DNA from: Salinarchaeum sp.
GTDB lineage: Archaea; Halobacteriota; Halobacteria; Halobacteriales; QS-1-68-20
DNA: 32,551 nucleotides
Direction of reading: 5' to 3'
Assembly (NCBI GenBank): GCA_007122875.1
Contig: SKSS01000039.1
Span: forward strand, 1 to 32,551
The translations under genes and the position numbers were made by a program. The notes under the pieces are model-generated. The model was not told the DNA's origin. It saw only the letters and a program-made list of their open reading frames with translations, and ran no database searches. This document shows, one piece after another, positions 18,585 through 28,750 of this stretch (within the stretch, counting starts at the first letter, position 1; each line of letters opens with the position of its first letter).

Positions 18585-20876
18585 TCAGCGATCGGTGGTC
18601 AGGCCCAGTCGCTCAAGGATGCCCTGGCGTACGGTTCTCGGCGTTCGGTCCGGTCCGCGTGCCATCACCACCGTCCCATCGACGTTCTCGACGATGTCGC
18701 TGGGCACCGTTCCGTAGAGCGCCCGTGCCACCATGCTCTCGCCGGTTGTCCCGACACAGACGGTGTCGTAGGTGGCGACGGCCGTTATCAGTTCACGACG
18801 GACATCGTCCGCGACGAGAACCGATGTCTCGTACTCGTCGGGCGATAGTTCGGCGGCCGACGCGACCTGTTCGATTGCCGCTTCGCCAGCACGCTGGGGA
18901 TCGATCCGTTCCTCCTCGTCGCTGCGCTCATCCTCGGCGTCGTCGGGATCCGGTCTCGGCTGAACGTTGAGCAGCGTCAGGGACGTATCGGGGAAGGTCC
19001 GGGAGAGTTCCGCAGCACGCCGGGCCGAGACGGGTGCGGTCGGCCCCCGACCGGCGAGCGTGACGATGTCGCCGGGCTGTTCGGTTGGGTCTTTGACGAG
19101 CGTCACCTCACACGGTGCCTGCTCTAAGATCGGATCGATGGTCGAACCGAACAGCACGTCACGACGGCGACGTGGACCGGCCCAGCCGAGCAGCACGTGA
19201 TCGGCGTCCTCGTCGTCGATGATCGAGAGTACTGCATCCCCCGCGTTTCGACCGACGATCGCCCGCGTCCGAAGGTTCACGTCGAGTTGTTCGGCCGTGT
19301 CGCGGGCGCTCTCGAGGAGTTCCTGCTGGCGCTGTACCCGTTCTTCTTCGAGATCGAGTTGGCTCGGGGCGGTCTGCTGGGGCACCTCGATGACGTTGAC
19401 GACGACGAGTTCTGCCCCGGAGTCCCGTCCGGACGCGCTCGCCGCCGCGTATCTGACGAGCGGCTGTTCGGTCTCCGGGTTCGACAGCGGAACCACGACG
19501 CGGTAGACATCGTCGTCCTCGTCGTCATCATCCTCGGGAGCGATCGCCTCCCCGAGCAGTCCGGTCGGATCAGCGTTGTCCTTCGCATAGAGAACATACC
19601 AGACGGCCCCGAACACGACGAACCCGACGCTCAGGAGGATCTCGATCGGAGCCATGAAGCCGATGAGCGCGAACGAGAGGAACGCACCCAGAATCGGGAC
19701 GATCGGGTAGAGGGGCACCGTAAAGTCCGGATCGTAGCCGGGCGCGTCGGTCTCGCGGTAGACGATCAGCGCGACGTTCAACAGTCCGTACACGATCAGG
19801 TGGAGGACGCTCCCGGCTTTCGCGAGAACCTCGATGTCGCCGATGAGAATGAACACCAGAATGAGCACGCCCGTGATCGCGATGGATCGGTACGGCGTCG
19901 TAAACTTCGGGTGTACCTCGTTGATCCAGTCGGTGATGATCCGATCGCGACCCATCGCGAAGTTGATCCGGGAGGACGCGAGGACGGACGCGTTCGCCGA
20001 GGACGCCGTCGCAAGCAGACCACCGAACGTCAACAGGGCGAGACCGGTCCAGCCCATCAACGACTCCGCGATTCGGGGGACGGCCTCCTCGCCGTGACCG
20101 GCAACGACCTCGTACGGTGCCACGCCCATCACGACGAGCATCACCAGCGCGTAGAAGGCGATGACGAACAGCAGGCTGCCGATCACCGCGAGCGGCAGGT
20201 TCCGTCCGGGGTTCTTGAGTTCCTCAGCCACGGTGTTGATCTCCGCGAAGCCCAGATACGTCACGAAGATCAGCCCAGCAGCGGGGAGGACCGCGCCCCA
20301 GCCGCCGGTTTCAGCGGGGGCGAACGGCTGGAGGTTCGCAGTATCGACGTGGAAAAGGCCGACAGCGGTGAACACCAGCAGTACAAATACGAGGATGATC
20401 ACGATGACTACCTGGATGCTTCCGGTCTCTTTCGTCCCGTAGTAATTGACGCCGATGAAGATCAGGCCAGCGACCAGCGCCCCCACCTGTGAGGGATTGA
20501 GAAACAGCAGTTCGGGAATCGGCAGAAAGATCGCCGCGTAGGTGCCGAAGCCGATCATGTAGAAGGCGGTCGCGAACGCCAACCCGAGCCAGTTGCCCCA
20601 GCCCGCGATCGAGCCGAACAGCGGTCCGAGCGCGTCGTTGATGTAGTAGTATCCGCCACCCGCCTTCGGCATCGCGGTCCCGAGTTCGCTGATCGACAGC
20701 GCGGTAAACAGGGCGATGAACCCGGCGACCACGAAGGCGAGTGCGGCCGCGGGACCGGCCGCGGCTGCTGCCTCACCCGGCAACACGAAGATGCCCGCGC
20801 CGATCATCGTCCCGACACCGATCGTAAGCGCGGCCAGCAACCCGAGATCCTTCGAAAGTTCTCTCTCCTCGGCCAT
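18585..20876 (-). CDS. APC family permease fused to C-terminal USP domains
   Basis: LTIGVGTMIGAGIFVLPGEAAAAAGP; C-terminal YRVVVPLSNPETEQPLVRYAAASA; closely similar to 12768..15074. Confidence 0.92.
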   Translation of the reverse strand: MAEERELSKDLGLLAALTIGVGTMIGAGIFVLPGEAAAAAGPAAALAFVVAGFIALFTALSISELGTAMPKAGGGYYYINDALGPLFGSIAGWGNWLGLAFATAFYMIGFGTYAAIFLPIPELLFLNPSQVGALVAGLIFIGVNYYGTKETGSIQVVIVIILVFVLLVFTAVGLFHVDTANLQPFAPAETGGWGAVLPAAGLIFVTYLGFAEINTVAEELKNPGRNLPLAVIGSLLFVIAFYALVMLVVMGVAPYEVVAGHGEEAVPRIAESLMGWTGLALLTFGGLLATASSANASVLASSRINFAMGRDRIITDWINEVHPKFTTPYRSIAITGVLILVFILIGDIEVLAKAGSVLHLIVYGLLNVALIVYRETDAPGYDPDFTVPLYPIVPILGAFLSFALIGFMAPIEILLSVGFVVFGAVWYVLYAKDNADPTGLLGEAIAPEDDDDEDDDVYRVVVPLSNPETEQPLVRYAAASASGRDSGAELVVVNVIEVPQQTAPSQLDLEEERVQRQQELLESARDTAEQLDVNLRTRAIVGRNAGDAVLSIIDDEDADHVLLGWAGPRRRRDVLFGSTIDPILEQAPCEVTLVKDPTEQPGDIVTLAGRGPTAPVSARRAAELSRTFPDTSLTLLNVQPRPDPDDAEDERSDEEERIDPQRAGEAAIEQVASAAELSPDEYETSVLVADDVRRELITAVATYDTVCVGTTGESMVARALYGTVPSDIVENVDGTVVMARGPDRTPRTVRQGILERLGLTTDR

Positions 20877-21084
20877 GTGTGACTGGTTCCTTGGACTGTC
20901 CGATTTCTGAGGAGGGGTAATGAGTCCTGCTATTGATTTCGGGAACAGGAAGATTGAATATCAGATCGGAGGAAATATCCATCCTCCTTTTAATAGCGTT
21001 CCGAGTTCGATACTTCTGTGGGGTGTATGACATTCGGTTCGAACTGCGAGTGGAGGCGATTCTCGGACCCACTACGAATACGCC

Positions 21085-22419
21085 TCAGATCGCCCTGCCG
21101 ACCGCTTCGAGCACCTCGGTATCGACGAAGACGATCACGTGATCGCCGGGGCGGACGACCGTCGATCCCCGCGGTGTCACGAGCTTACCGGCCCGCGAGA
21201 TTGCCCCGATCACGACGCCGTCGGGGAGGTCGGCGGTTGCCTCGACGATCTCCCGGTTCGCGAGCGTGCTGTCCTCGGTGATCTCCACTTCAATCACTTC
21301 GGCGCGATCGTGTTCGAGCATGGCGACCTTCTCGGAGCGGCCGGCGCGCGTGAATCGGACGATCTCCTCGGCAGCCTCCTCACGAGGGTTGATCGCGACG
21401 TCGACGCCGACGGTCTCGAATAGATCACCGTACTCCGGGGTTTCGGCGACTGTGACGGTTCGCTGGACACCGAGTTGACGGGCCAACAACGCAACCAGCA
21501 GGTTCTTTTCGTCGCTGTCCAGTGCCGCGATCACGACGTCAGCCTCGTCGACGTGTTCTCTGACGAGAAAGTCGGCGTCGGTCGCGTCGTGGTGTAACAC
21601 CAGCGTGTTTGGGAGCGCCTCGGCGATCGTGCGAGCGCGGTCCCGATCCTGCTCGATCACCCGCGGACGGTAGCCGTGCTCTTCGAACACCTGTGCGGCC
21701 AGAAACCCCACCTCGCTGCCGCCGACGATCACCACCTCGTCGGTGCTTCCGTGGCCGTCCTCGGCGACGTCCTCGGCGAACTCCCTGACGGCGTCGACGC
21801 TCCCAATGACGACGATCCGATCGCCGGGTCTGATGACGAGATCGCCACGGGCGACGATCATCTCGTCCTCTCGAAAGATCGCCGCGAACGTCAGCGAGTC
21901 GAATCGGTCGGCGTCGCTGATCGTCCGGTCGGCGACGGGGCTGGTCGCACCGATCTCGAACTCGGCCATCCGAACGAGTCCGCCCGCGAACGCCTCAACG
22001 TCGTGGGCGCTCGGCAGCCCAGAGATACGAAAGATCGCCTCGGCGGTCAGCAGGTCGGTGCTGATCATGAAATCAACGTTGAACGCGCCACGCGCCTCAC
22101 GCCAGGTGTCGAGCAGCCCCCGTCGTTTGACCCTGGCGATCGTGAACGCGTCGCCCGCGATCTTGGCGGTCCCACAGATGACGACGTTCGTCTCGTCGCC
22201 GTCGGTCGCCGCGATCACCATGCCCGCGTCCTCGATACCCGCCTCCTGAAGGACCGCGAGATCCGTTCCGTCGCCTTCGAGCGCGAGCACGTCGAGCGAA
22301 TAGGTAAGCTCCCTGACGGTGTCGCCGTCAGTGTCGATCACGACGACATCGTGTGTGTCCTGTAGACTGGCGGCGATCGACCGGCCAACTTCGCCTGCTC
22401 CGACGATGAGTACGCGCAT
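21085..22419 (-). CDS. trkA: TrkA-type potassium uptake regulator with two RCK modules
   Basis: MRVLIVGAGEVGRSIAASL...VVIDTDGD; second Rossmann VVIVGGSEVGFLAAQVFEE; two TrkA-C-like segments. Confidence 0.9.
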   Translation of the reverse strand: MRVLIVGAGEVGRSIAASLQDTHDVVVIDTDGDTVRELTYSLDVLALEGDGTDLAVLQEAGIEDAGMVIAATDGDETNVVICGTAKIAGDAFTIARVKRRGLLDTWREARGAFNVDFMISTDLLTAEAIFRISGLPSAHDVEAFAGGLVRMAEFEIGATSPVADRTISDADRFDSLTFAAIFREDEMIVARGDLVIRPGDRIVVIGSVDAVREFAEDVAEDGHGSTDEVVIVGGSEVGFLAAQVFEEHGYRPRVIEQDRDRARTIAEALPNTLVLHHDATDADFLVREHVDEADVVIAALDSDEKNLLVALLARQLGVQRTVTVAETPEYGDLFETVGVDVAINPREEAAEEIVRFTRAGRSEKVAMLEHDRAEVIEVEITEDSTLANREIVEATADLPDGVVIGAISRAGKLVTPRGSTVVRPGDHVIVFVDTEVLEAVGRAI

Positions 22420-22428
22420 GCGGCCCTC

Positions 22429-23109
22429 TCAGTAGATCAGCGCGTCGTCGTTTTCGACCATGTACAGCGTTCTCGCGGCGACGTTGACGGCATGGTCACC
22501 CACCCGTTCGAGGTCGCGGATCGTGAGCAGCAGCCGGGAGACATCCGCGAGCAGCCGTTCGATCTCCGCGTCGGTCGTGTCCTCCGTGAGTTCCGTCTCG
22601 ATGAGGTCGCGGACGACGAACCCGCTCGCACGCTCGCACATCGCGTCGAGTTCGTCGTCCCGCTCGTCGATCTCGTAACAGGCGTCGGTGTCCTCGGCCG
22701 CGTACGCCTCCATCGCGTCCTCGACCATCTCGAGGGCGAACGCACCGATTCCCTGTACGTCGACGTCAGGGTAGACGTCGCGCTCGGCCTGTTTCGTGTA
22801 CTTCCCGAGGTTGGTCGCGAGATCGCCAACCCGTTCGAGGTCGGTGATGATCTTAAAGGACGCCGCGATGAAGCGCAGGTCCCCCGCGACGGGCTGTTGA
22901 AGCGCAATCAGGTCCGTACACTCCCGTTCGAGCGCGAGATACAACTCGTTGATCTCGGCGTCGCGGGTGATGACCTCATCGGCGAGCGTTTCGTCCTTCG
23001 ATTCGAGCGCGGTCAAGCCCATCCGCATCCGCTCCTGTACGACCTCCCCCATGTAGAGGACGTCCTCCCGCAGTTCGTCGAGTCGCTTCTGGTACTCCTT
23101 CCGTGCCAT
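22429..23109 (-). CDS. phoU: Phosphate signalling complex protein PhoU
   Basis: YQKRLDELREDVLYMGEVVQERM...QQPVAGDLRFIAASFKIITDLERVGDLATN; directly after pstB. Confidence 0.92.
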   Translation of the reverse strand: MARKEYQKRLDELREDVLYMGEVVQERMRMGLTALESKDETLADEVITRDAEINELYLALERECTDLIALQQPVAGDLRFIAASFKIITDLERVGDLATNLGKYTKQAERDVYPDVDVQGIGAFALEMVEDAMEAYAAEDTDACYEIDERDDELDAMCERASGFVVRDLIETELTEDTTDAEIERLLADVSRLLLTIRDLERVGDHAVNVAARTLYMVENDDALIY

Positions 23110-23112
23110 CGC

Positions 23113-23997
23113 TCACCCGAACTTACCCGTGATGTAATCTTCAACCCGTTGGTTGTCCGGGTTCTCGAAGATGCGGCTGGTGTCACCGAACTCGACGAGT
23201 TCGCCGCCGGTGAGAAACACCATCGTCTTATCGGAGATTCGCGCCGCCTGCTGCATGTTGTGGGTGACGATCACGACCGTGTAATCGCGGGCGAGCTCCT
23301 CGATCAGATCCTCGATCTGGGAGGTCGCGACCGGATCGAGCGCGCTCGCCGGTTCGTCCATCAGAATCACCTCGGGATCGGGTGCGATTGCCCGGGCGAT
23401 ACACAGCCGCTGTTGCTGGCCGCCGGACATGTCGAGCGCGCTCTCGCCGAGTCGATCGCTGACCTCGTCCCAGAGCGCCGCCCGGCGGAGCGCTGACTCG
23501 ACCTGCTCGTCGAGGTCGTCGTCTTTACCCTGAATCCGCAAGCCGTACGCCACGTTGTCGTAGATCGACTTCGGAAACGGGTTCGGCTTCTGGAACACCA
23601 TTCCGATCGCCCGACGCAGCGCCACCGGATCGACAGCCTCGCCGTAGACGTTCGTGTCGCGGAACAGCAACTCGCCGTCGACCCGCGCGACATCGATCAT
23701 GTCGTTCATCCGGTTGATCGAGCGAAGAAAGGTCGACTTGCCACAGCCCGAGGGCCCGATGATCGCCGTCACCTGACGGTCGGGAATCTCGACGTTCACC
23801 GGCTGGAGCGCCCGCTCGTCGCCGTAGAACACCGAGAGATCCCGCGCTTCGATGACGGTTTCCTCCCCGATCGATTGGTCGTCCATACCGGCAACGTCGG
23901 CATCTGCCTCGCTCGCGGGCGAGCGGTCGTCGGTCGATTTGGCTTCGGTGTGCGTCTCGATGGTGGGTGTTTCGTTCATGGATGTATCGTCGCTCAT
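23113..23997 (-). CDS. pstB: Phosphate ABC transporter ATP-binding protein
   Basis: [59 protein letters not shown]; start MSDDTSMNE at 23997, 4-nt overlap with pstA. The longer ORF in the track is extended upstream in the pstA region. Confidence 0.94.
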   Translation of the reverse strand: MSDDTSMNETPTIETHTEAKSTDDRSPASEADADVAGMDDQSIGEETVIEARDLSVFYGDERALQPVNVEIPDRQVTAIIGPSGCGKSTFLRSINRMNDMIDVARVDGELLFRDTNVYGEAVDPVALRRAIGMVFQKPNPFPKSIYDNVAYGLRIQGKDDDLDEQVESALRRAALWDEVSDRLGESALDMSGGQQQRLCIARAIAPDPEVILMDEPASALDPVATSQIEDLIEELARDYTVVIVTHNMQQAARISDKTMVFLTGGELVEFGDTSRIFENPDNQRVEDYITGKFG

Positions 23998-24911
23998 AGT
24001 TCGGTCTCGAAGCGGTGGCGGATGTACACCGCGGTCGCGTTCATCGCCAGCAACACCGTCAACAGGACGACGATGCCGGCGGCCGCGACGTGCTGGAACG
24101 TCGCGTCCGGCATCGTCGCCCAGTCGAAGATCTGCATCGGCATCGCCGCGAACGGTCCCAGCGGGCTGTCCGGCGGGACGAACATCGACGTGGCCGCTCC
24201 AACCATGATCAGCGGAGCCGTCTCGCCGATCGCCCGCGACAGCGACAGGATCGTTCCGGTCATGATGCCGGGGAGCGCCGATGGCAACACGACATCGCGG
24301 ATCACCTCCCAGTCGGTCGCGCCGACGCCGTAGGCGGCGTGTCGCTGTGAGTCGGGTACCGCCCGGATCGCCTCCTGGCTGGCGACGATCACGATCGGCA
24401 GGATGAGCAGCGTGAGCGTCAGCGCGCCGGCTAACAGACTGCTTCCCAGTTGCATTGCGCGGACGAAGATCGCCAACCCGAGCAGCCCATAGACGATCGA
24501 CGGGACGCCGGCGAGGTTGGCGATGTTCGCCTCGATGAACGCCGTCAGCCGGCCCTCCGACGCGTACTCCTCTAGGTACACCGCCGCGCCGACGCCGAGG
24601 ACGATCGTGAACAGCGCGGTCAGCGCGATCAGGAAGATCGACCCCACGAGCGCGGGATAGATCCCCGCGCCGCGTCCGCCCGGAAGATAGCTCTCGGCGA
24701 ATTGAGATGGCGGATACGTCAGAAACTCCCACGTGACCCAGCCCCACGACTGGTACAGCACGTCCGCGATCAGCACCACGAGCGCGACGATCCCGACCAG
24801 CGCCGACGCCGCACACAGTCCCACGAAGATTCGCCCGATCGTCCGCTTGCGGTCGAGGTCGGACGTGCCGGCGAACGGATCGGACTCGGAAACGACCTCG
24901 GCGTCGCTCAT
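23994..24911 (-). CDS. pstA: Phosphate ABC transporter permease PstA
   Basis: Permease with EAA-like loop ([30 protein letters not shown]); order between pstB and pstC. Confidence 0.92.
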   Translation of the reverse strand: MSDAEVVSESDPFAGTSDLDRKRTIGRIFVGLCAASALVGIVALVVLIADVLYQSWGWVTWEFLTYPPSQFAESYLPGGRGAGIYPALVGSIFLIALTALFTIVLGVGAAVYLEEYASEGRLTAFIEANIANLAGVPSIVYGLLGLAIFVRAMQLGSSLLAGALTLTLLILPIVIVASQEAIRAVPDSQRHAAYGVGATDWEVIRDVVLPSALPGIMTGTILSLSRAIGETAPLIMVGAATSMFVPPDSPLGPFAAMPMQIFDWATMPDATFQHVAAAGIVVLLTVLLAMNATAVYIRHRFETEL

Positions 24912-25825
24912 CGGTACTCCTCCCGATACCGCGACCTGATCCAGAGGCTACACAGGTTCATCCCGAGCGTCATGACGAACAGGGTCATCCCGACGGCGAA
25001 CAGGCTCTGATAGCCAACCGATCCGATCGAGACATCGCTGATCCCGACTTGCACCATGTACGCGGTCATCGTCTGGATCGGCTCGAACGGACTCGTGGTG
25101 AACTGCGGAGCCATCCCCGCGGCCAGCGTGACCGCCATCGTCTCGCCGATCGCCCGCGAGAGCGCGAGGACGTACGACGCGAGGATGCCCGAGAGTGACG
25201 CCGGCAACACGACGCCGGTCGAGACCTCGAAGCGGGTCGCTCCCAGTCCGTAGGCGGCCTCCCGGAGGTCGTCAGGGACGGCGTGCATCGCGTCCTCCGA
25301 GAGCGACGAGACCATCGGGATGATCATGATCCCAACGACGATCGCGCCCGCGGCGGCGTTGAACGTCCCGATGTCGTACGGCAAGAACCGCTGTAGTTGT
25401 GGGGTGATGAACGACAGCGCGAAGAAGCCGTAGACGATCGTCGGGATGCCCGCGAGGATCTCCAAAATCGGTTTGATCGTCGATCGAACTCGCGGCTCGG
25501 CGTACTCGCTGAGGTAGATCGCGGTCGCCGTGCCGACGGGAATGGCAATCATCGCCGATCCCACCGTGATCACGAGCGTTCCCCACACCAGCGGCAGGAC
25601 GCCGTACTCTCTGGGTTCGATCAACGGCGACCACTCGGTTCCGGTGAGAAACGCGACGAACGAGACGTCACGGAAGAAGTCGACCGATCCCTCCAGCAGT
25701 ACGACGACGATTCCGAGCGTCGTCAGCACCGACAGGAACGCACAGGCGAAGAAGATCCCGCGAATCGCTCGCTGTTTTGCGCCGTCGATCCCGCTCGCAT
25801 CCCGGGTGAGATCGGCGGCCGTCAT
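24908..25825 (-). CDS. pstC: Phosphate ABC transporter permease PstC
   Basis: [46 protein letters not shown]; 4-nt overlaps on both sides. Confidence 0.92.
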   Translation of the reverse strand: MTAADLTRDASGIDGAKQRAIRGIFFACAFLSVLTTLGIVVVLLEGSVDFFRDVSFVAFLTGTEWSPLIEPREYGVLPLVWGTLVITVGSAMIAIPVGTATAIYLSEYAEPRVRSTIKPILEILAGIPTIVYGFFALSFITPQLQRFLPYDIGTFNAAAGAIVVGIMIIPMVSSLSEDAMHAVPDDLREAAYGLGATRFEVSTGVVLPASLSGILASYVLALSRAIGETMAVTLAAGMAPQFTTSPFEPIQTMTAYMVQVGISDVSIGSVGYQSLFAVGMTLFVMTLGMNLCSLWIRSRYREEYR

Positions 25826-26892
25826 GTGCCCCCTCCGGTGGTCTCGTGTCCTTGCGCAATCGCCTCTTCGAGCGTCGCTGCGCTCTCTTCGACGGTCTCG
25901 TCCGGAATCGCGTAGAACCCAACCCGGCGTGCGGCGAGTTGCGTCCAGGTGAGCGACTCCCCCGGAGCGGCGTAGTCGAGTTCGACGGCGTCTTCGTGGG
26001 TCTCCTCGTCGACCTCCTCGAAGAAGAACCGCGTGAACGCACGCACCTCCTCGCGGTCGAACGTGTCGGTTCGGACGTAGACGTACATCGCTCGGGACAG
26101 CGGACTGTACGACCCGTCTTCGATCGTCTTCCGGCTCGGTTCGACCGCGCCGTCACCGTCGTCGATCCCGACGAGCTTGAGATCCTCCTCGTTCTCGAAG
26201 AAGTAGCCGGCCCCGCCCCAGCCAAGGGCGTGTTCGTCGCCACGGACCCCGCGGACGATCACATTGGTGTCCGCACTCGCGGAGTAATCCGGCCGAATTC
26301 TGGCGATCTCGCGGTTGATCGCCTCCGTGAAGTAGTCGAACGTCCCCGATCCGGAGTCGCGCCCGTAGAGTTCGATCTCCTCGTCGGGCCACTCCGCTCG
26401 GATGTCACGCCACGTCTCGACCTCGGAGTCGGCGTCCCAGATCGCGTGTAGCTCCTCGACGGTCAGCTCCTCACACCAGGTGTTGGCGGGATTGACGAAG
26501 ACGGCGATTCCGTCGAGAACGGCCTCCAGCGCGACGTACTCGATCCCGTGTTCGGCCGCGAGTTCGGCCTCCTCGTCGAGCATCGATCGGCTCGCGTTCT
26601 GGACGTGTGTCTCGCCGACGCAGAACCGCTGAAAGCCGGCTCCGGTTCCCGATCCTCGAACCGGAAGCTGGACCCGGTTGTTCAGCCACTGGAACTCCTC
26701 GGCGACCGCCGCCCCGTGTGGAAGCAAAGTGTTACTCCCGTCGATTCGGATCTCGCCCCGAAGGCCGCTGTCGTCTCCCCGAACGAGACAGCCGGAGAGG
26801 GCTCCGGCAGCTAGCCCACCGGTCGCGGCGAGAAGTCGTCGACGCGACCGATCGACTCGCGATCGACCGCCTCCCGCCGGATCACCAGCCAT
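25822..26892 (-). CDS. pstS: Phosphate-binding lipoprotein PstS
   Basis: Tat/lipobox start [54 protein letters not shown]; start placed at Met 26892. Confidence 0.92.
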   Translation of the reverse strand: MAGDPAGGGRSRVDRSRRRLLAATGGLAAGALSGCLVRGDDSGLRGEIRIDGSNTLLPHGAAVAEEFQWLNNRVQLPVRGSGTGAGFQRFCVGETHVQNASRSMLDEEAELAAEHGIEYVALEAVLDGIAVFVNPANTWCEELTVEELHAIWDADSEVETWRDIRAEWPDEEIELYGRDSGSGTFDYFTEAINREIARIRPDYSASADTNVIVRGVRGDEHALGWGGAGYFFENEEDLKLVGIDDGDGAVEPSRKTIEDGSYSPLSRAMYVYVRTDTFDREEVRAFTRFFFEEVDEETHEDAVELDYAAPGESLTWTQLAARRVGFYAIPDETVEESAATLEEAIAQGHETTGGGT

Positions 26893-26907
26893 TACTGGAA
26901 CGTGGTG

Positions 26908-27053
26908 CCTACTATGTAAGTACCCTACTATGATGTATATATAGTACACCATAGACATGGAGTGTCGAACCGATCTCCGCGACCAGTTCGCGGTTCGTCC
27001 TCCAGCGACACGTCGGCTGTACGCCGGATCGAAACGGTCAATAGAGTACTATG
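26908..27053. promoter_or_regulatory. Divergent pstS / AbrB-PhoU promoter region with repeated TACTATG motifs
   Basis: cctactatg at 26908-26916 and 26924-26932 (16-nt period), TATA-like tatatat at 26937-26943, third tactatg at 27047-27053. Confidence 0.6.
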
Positions 27054-27084
27054 GATTTATTGCCCTCGCTCCGTAGCCCCTCAC

Positions 27085-28083
27085 ATGGAAACCCGCAAGG
27101 TCCAGGTGACCGGCGGTTCGACGTACACCGTCTCCATCCCGAAGACGTGGGCGACGAACGCCGGTATCGAGGCGGGAAGCGAGGTCGAGTTCCACCCCGA
27201 AGGCGAATCGCTGTTGCTCTCACCGCGTACCGACGAGGGGCCGACCGAGGGCGTCCTCGACGTCGACGGTCTCCACGACGACGACCTCATGCGCGCCGTC
27301 GTCACCATGTACGTGAGCGGATTCGACGTGATCCGACTGGCAGCAGTCGAGGTGAACGCCGATCAGCGTCGGACGATCCGCGATGCAACCCGCGGACTCG
27401 TCGGATTGGAGGTCGTCGAGGAGACCACCGACTCGGTCGTTCTGCGTGACCTGCTCGATTCGCGTGAACTGTCGGTGTACAACGCCGTCACACGAATGCG
27501 CCTCATCGCGCTCACCATGCTCGACGACGCCGTCACCGCAATCGTCGAGAACGACAACGACCTCGCGACCGACGTGATCCAGCGCGACGACGACGTCGAC
27601 CGGCTGTGGTTTATGGTCTCGCGGGTGTTTCGATCGACGCTCAGAGATCCGAGCGCGGCCGCCGAGGTCGGCCTCGACCGGGAGACCTGCTTCGACTATC
27701 ATTCAAGCGCTCGTCAGCTCGAACGGATCGCCGATCACGCCGCCAAGATCGGGAGCCTGAGCCGTGACCTTGGGCCGGTTCCGGAGGACGTCGCGGAGGG
27801 CCTCATCGCGCTCTACGAGGACGCCATCGGCATCGTCGAGGGTGCGATGGACGCGCTGCTGGCTGAGGACGGCGATCACGCGACCGAACTGGCGAACGAC
27901 GTGCTCGACGACGTGCTCGACATCGACGAACACACCCGCGCTGTCGACGACAAGCTTCGAGACCTCGATCCGCTCGAAGCCCAGTTGCTCGGCTTGGTCG
28001 TCGACTCGCTGTCGCGATGTGCGGACTACGGCGGGAACGTCGCGGAGACAGCCCTCCAGAACGCCGCTCCGTCGCCCCGATAG
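27085..28083 (+). CDS. AbrB/SpoVT-like DNA-binding domain fused to PhoU domains; candidate phosphate regulator
   Basis: METRKVQVTGGSTYTVSIPKTWATNAGIEAGSEVEFHPEG (AbrB-like), then helical PhoU-like repeats. Confidence 0.88.
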   Translation: METRKVQVTGGSTYTVSIPKTWATNAGIEAGSEVEFHPEGESLLLSPRTDEGPTEGVLDVDGLHDDDLMRAVVTMYVSGFDVIRLAAVEVNADQRRTIRDATRGLVGLEVVEETTDSVVLRDLLDSRELSVYNAVTRMRLIALTMLDDAVTAIVENDNDLATDVIQRDDDVDRLWFMVSRVFRSTLRDPSAAAEVGLDRETCFDYHSSARQLERIADHAAKIGSLSRDLGPVPEDVAEGLIALYEDAIGIVEGAMDALLAEDGDHATELANDVLDDVLDIDEHTRAVDDKLRDLDPLEAQLLGLVVDSLSRCADYGGNVAETALQNAAPSPR

Positions 28084-28440
28084 TCCACCTTCCGTCACCG
28101 CGCTAGTCCGCCAGCCGTCGCTCCAATAGTCCGCCGCAGTTCGGCCTCGTTCGGCGAATCCCGACCGACATTTCGAAATCCAATCACGTCAGGTATACTA
28201 CTTCTTTGTCGTAGGTTGCCGCTACGTCAGCGACGACTGATCGAACACTCACGACGCGCTCGGCACTCGTCGAAAACGGACGAGAGCGCTCAATAAAGTT
28301 TATCCGGCCATCTCACCCGTTCGTGAAACGTTTTTTGACCCACATACGCGCGTGTGAAACGGGGCGAAACGCCTGAACCCTCTCACCGTATTAAGATGGT
28401 ATCCATCGTAGACGGATCCGTCCCCGGAGGTGTCACGAGC

Positions 28441-28710
28441 ATGAACCAGTCTCGCTCCATGAACGAACAGGGATCGACCGTTGCCGCCTCAACCGCGGAG
28501 GACGATCACACGACCACCGGCACGGAGACCGCTGGGTTTTCCACGCCGCTTCGATTCGCCGGCTTCTGGGCTGCCATTGCCCTCCCATTTCTGCATACAC
28601 CCCTCCTGATAACCGGTCTCGACACCAACGCGAAACTCGTCGCATACGTCGTCCTCCTCGGGCTCAACGTCGCCGCCCTCGTCGTGGGTCACAGCTACCG
28701 TCCGACGTGA
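28441..28710 (+). CDS. Small membrane protein, unknown function
   Basis: Two hydrophobic segments (FWAAIALPFLHTPLLITGL, LVAYVVLLGLNVAALVVG). ATG 28441 is preceded by ggaggtg (28426-28432), a good SD match; the ORF track starts at 28354. Confidence 0.65.
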   Translation: MNQSRSMNEQGSTVAASTAEDDHTTTGTETAGFSTPLRFAGFWAAIALPFLHTPLLITGLDTNAKLVAYVVLLGLNVAALVVGHSYRPT

Positions 28711-28750
28711 CATCCTCCGGCCGCCACGATCGCCCTCGATTTTCGTTCGC

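Noticed and set aside
23113-24816. 567-aa ORF as a fused permease-ATPase
   Set aside because: The N-terminal 270 aa are an Arg/Gly/Asp-rich out-of-frame reading of pstA; the real pstB starts at 23997 with a 4-nt overlap.
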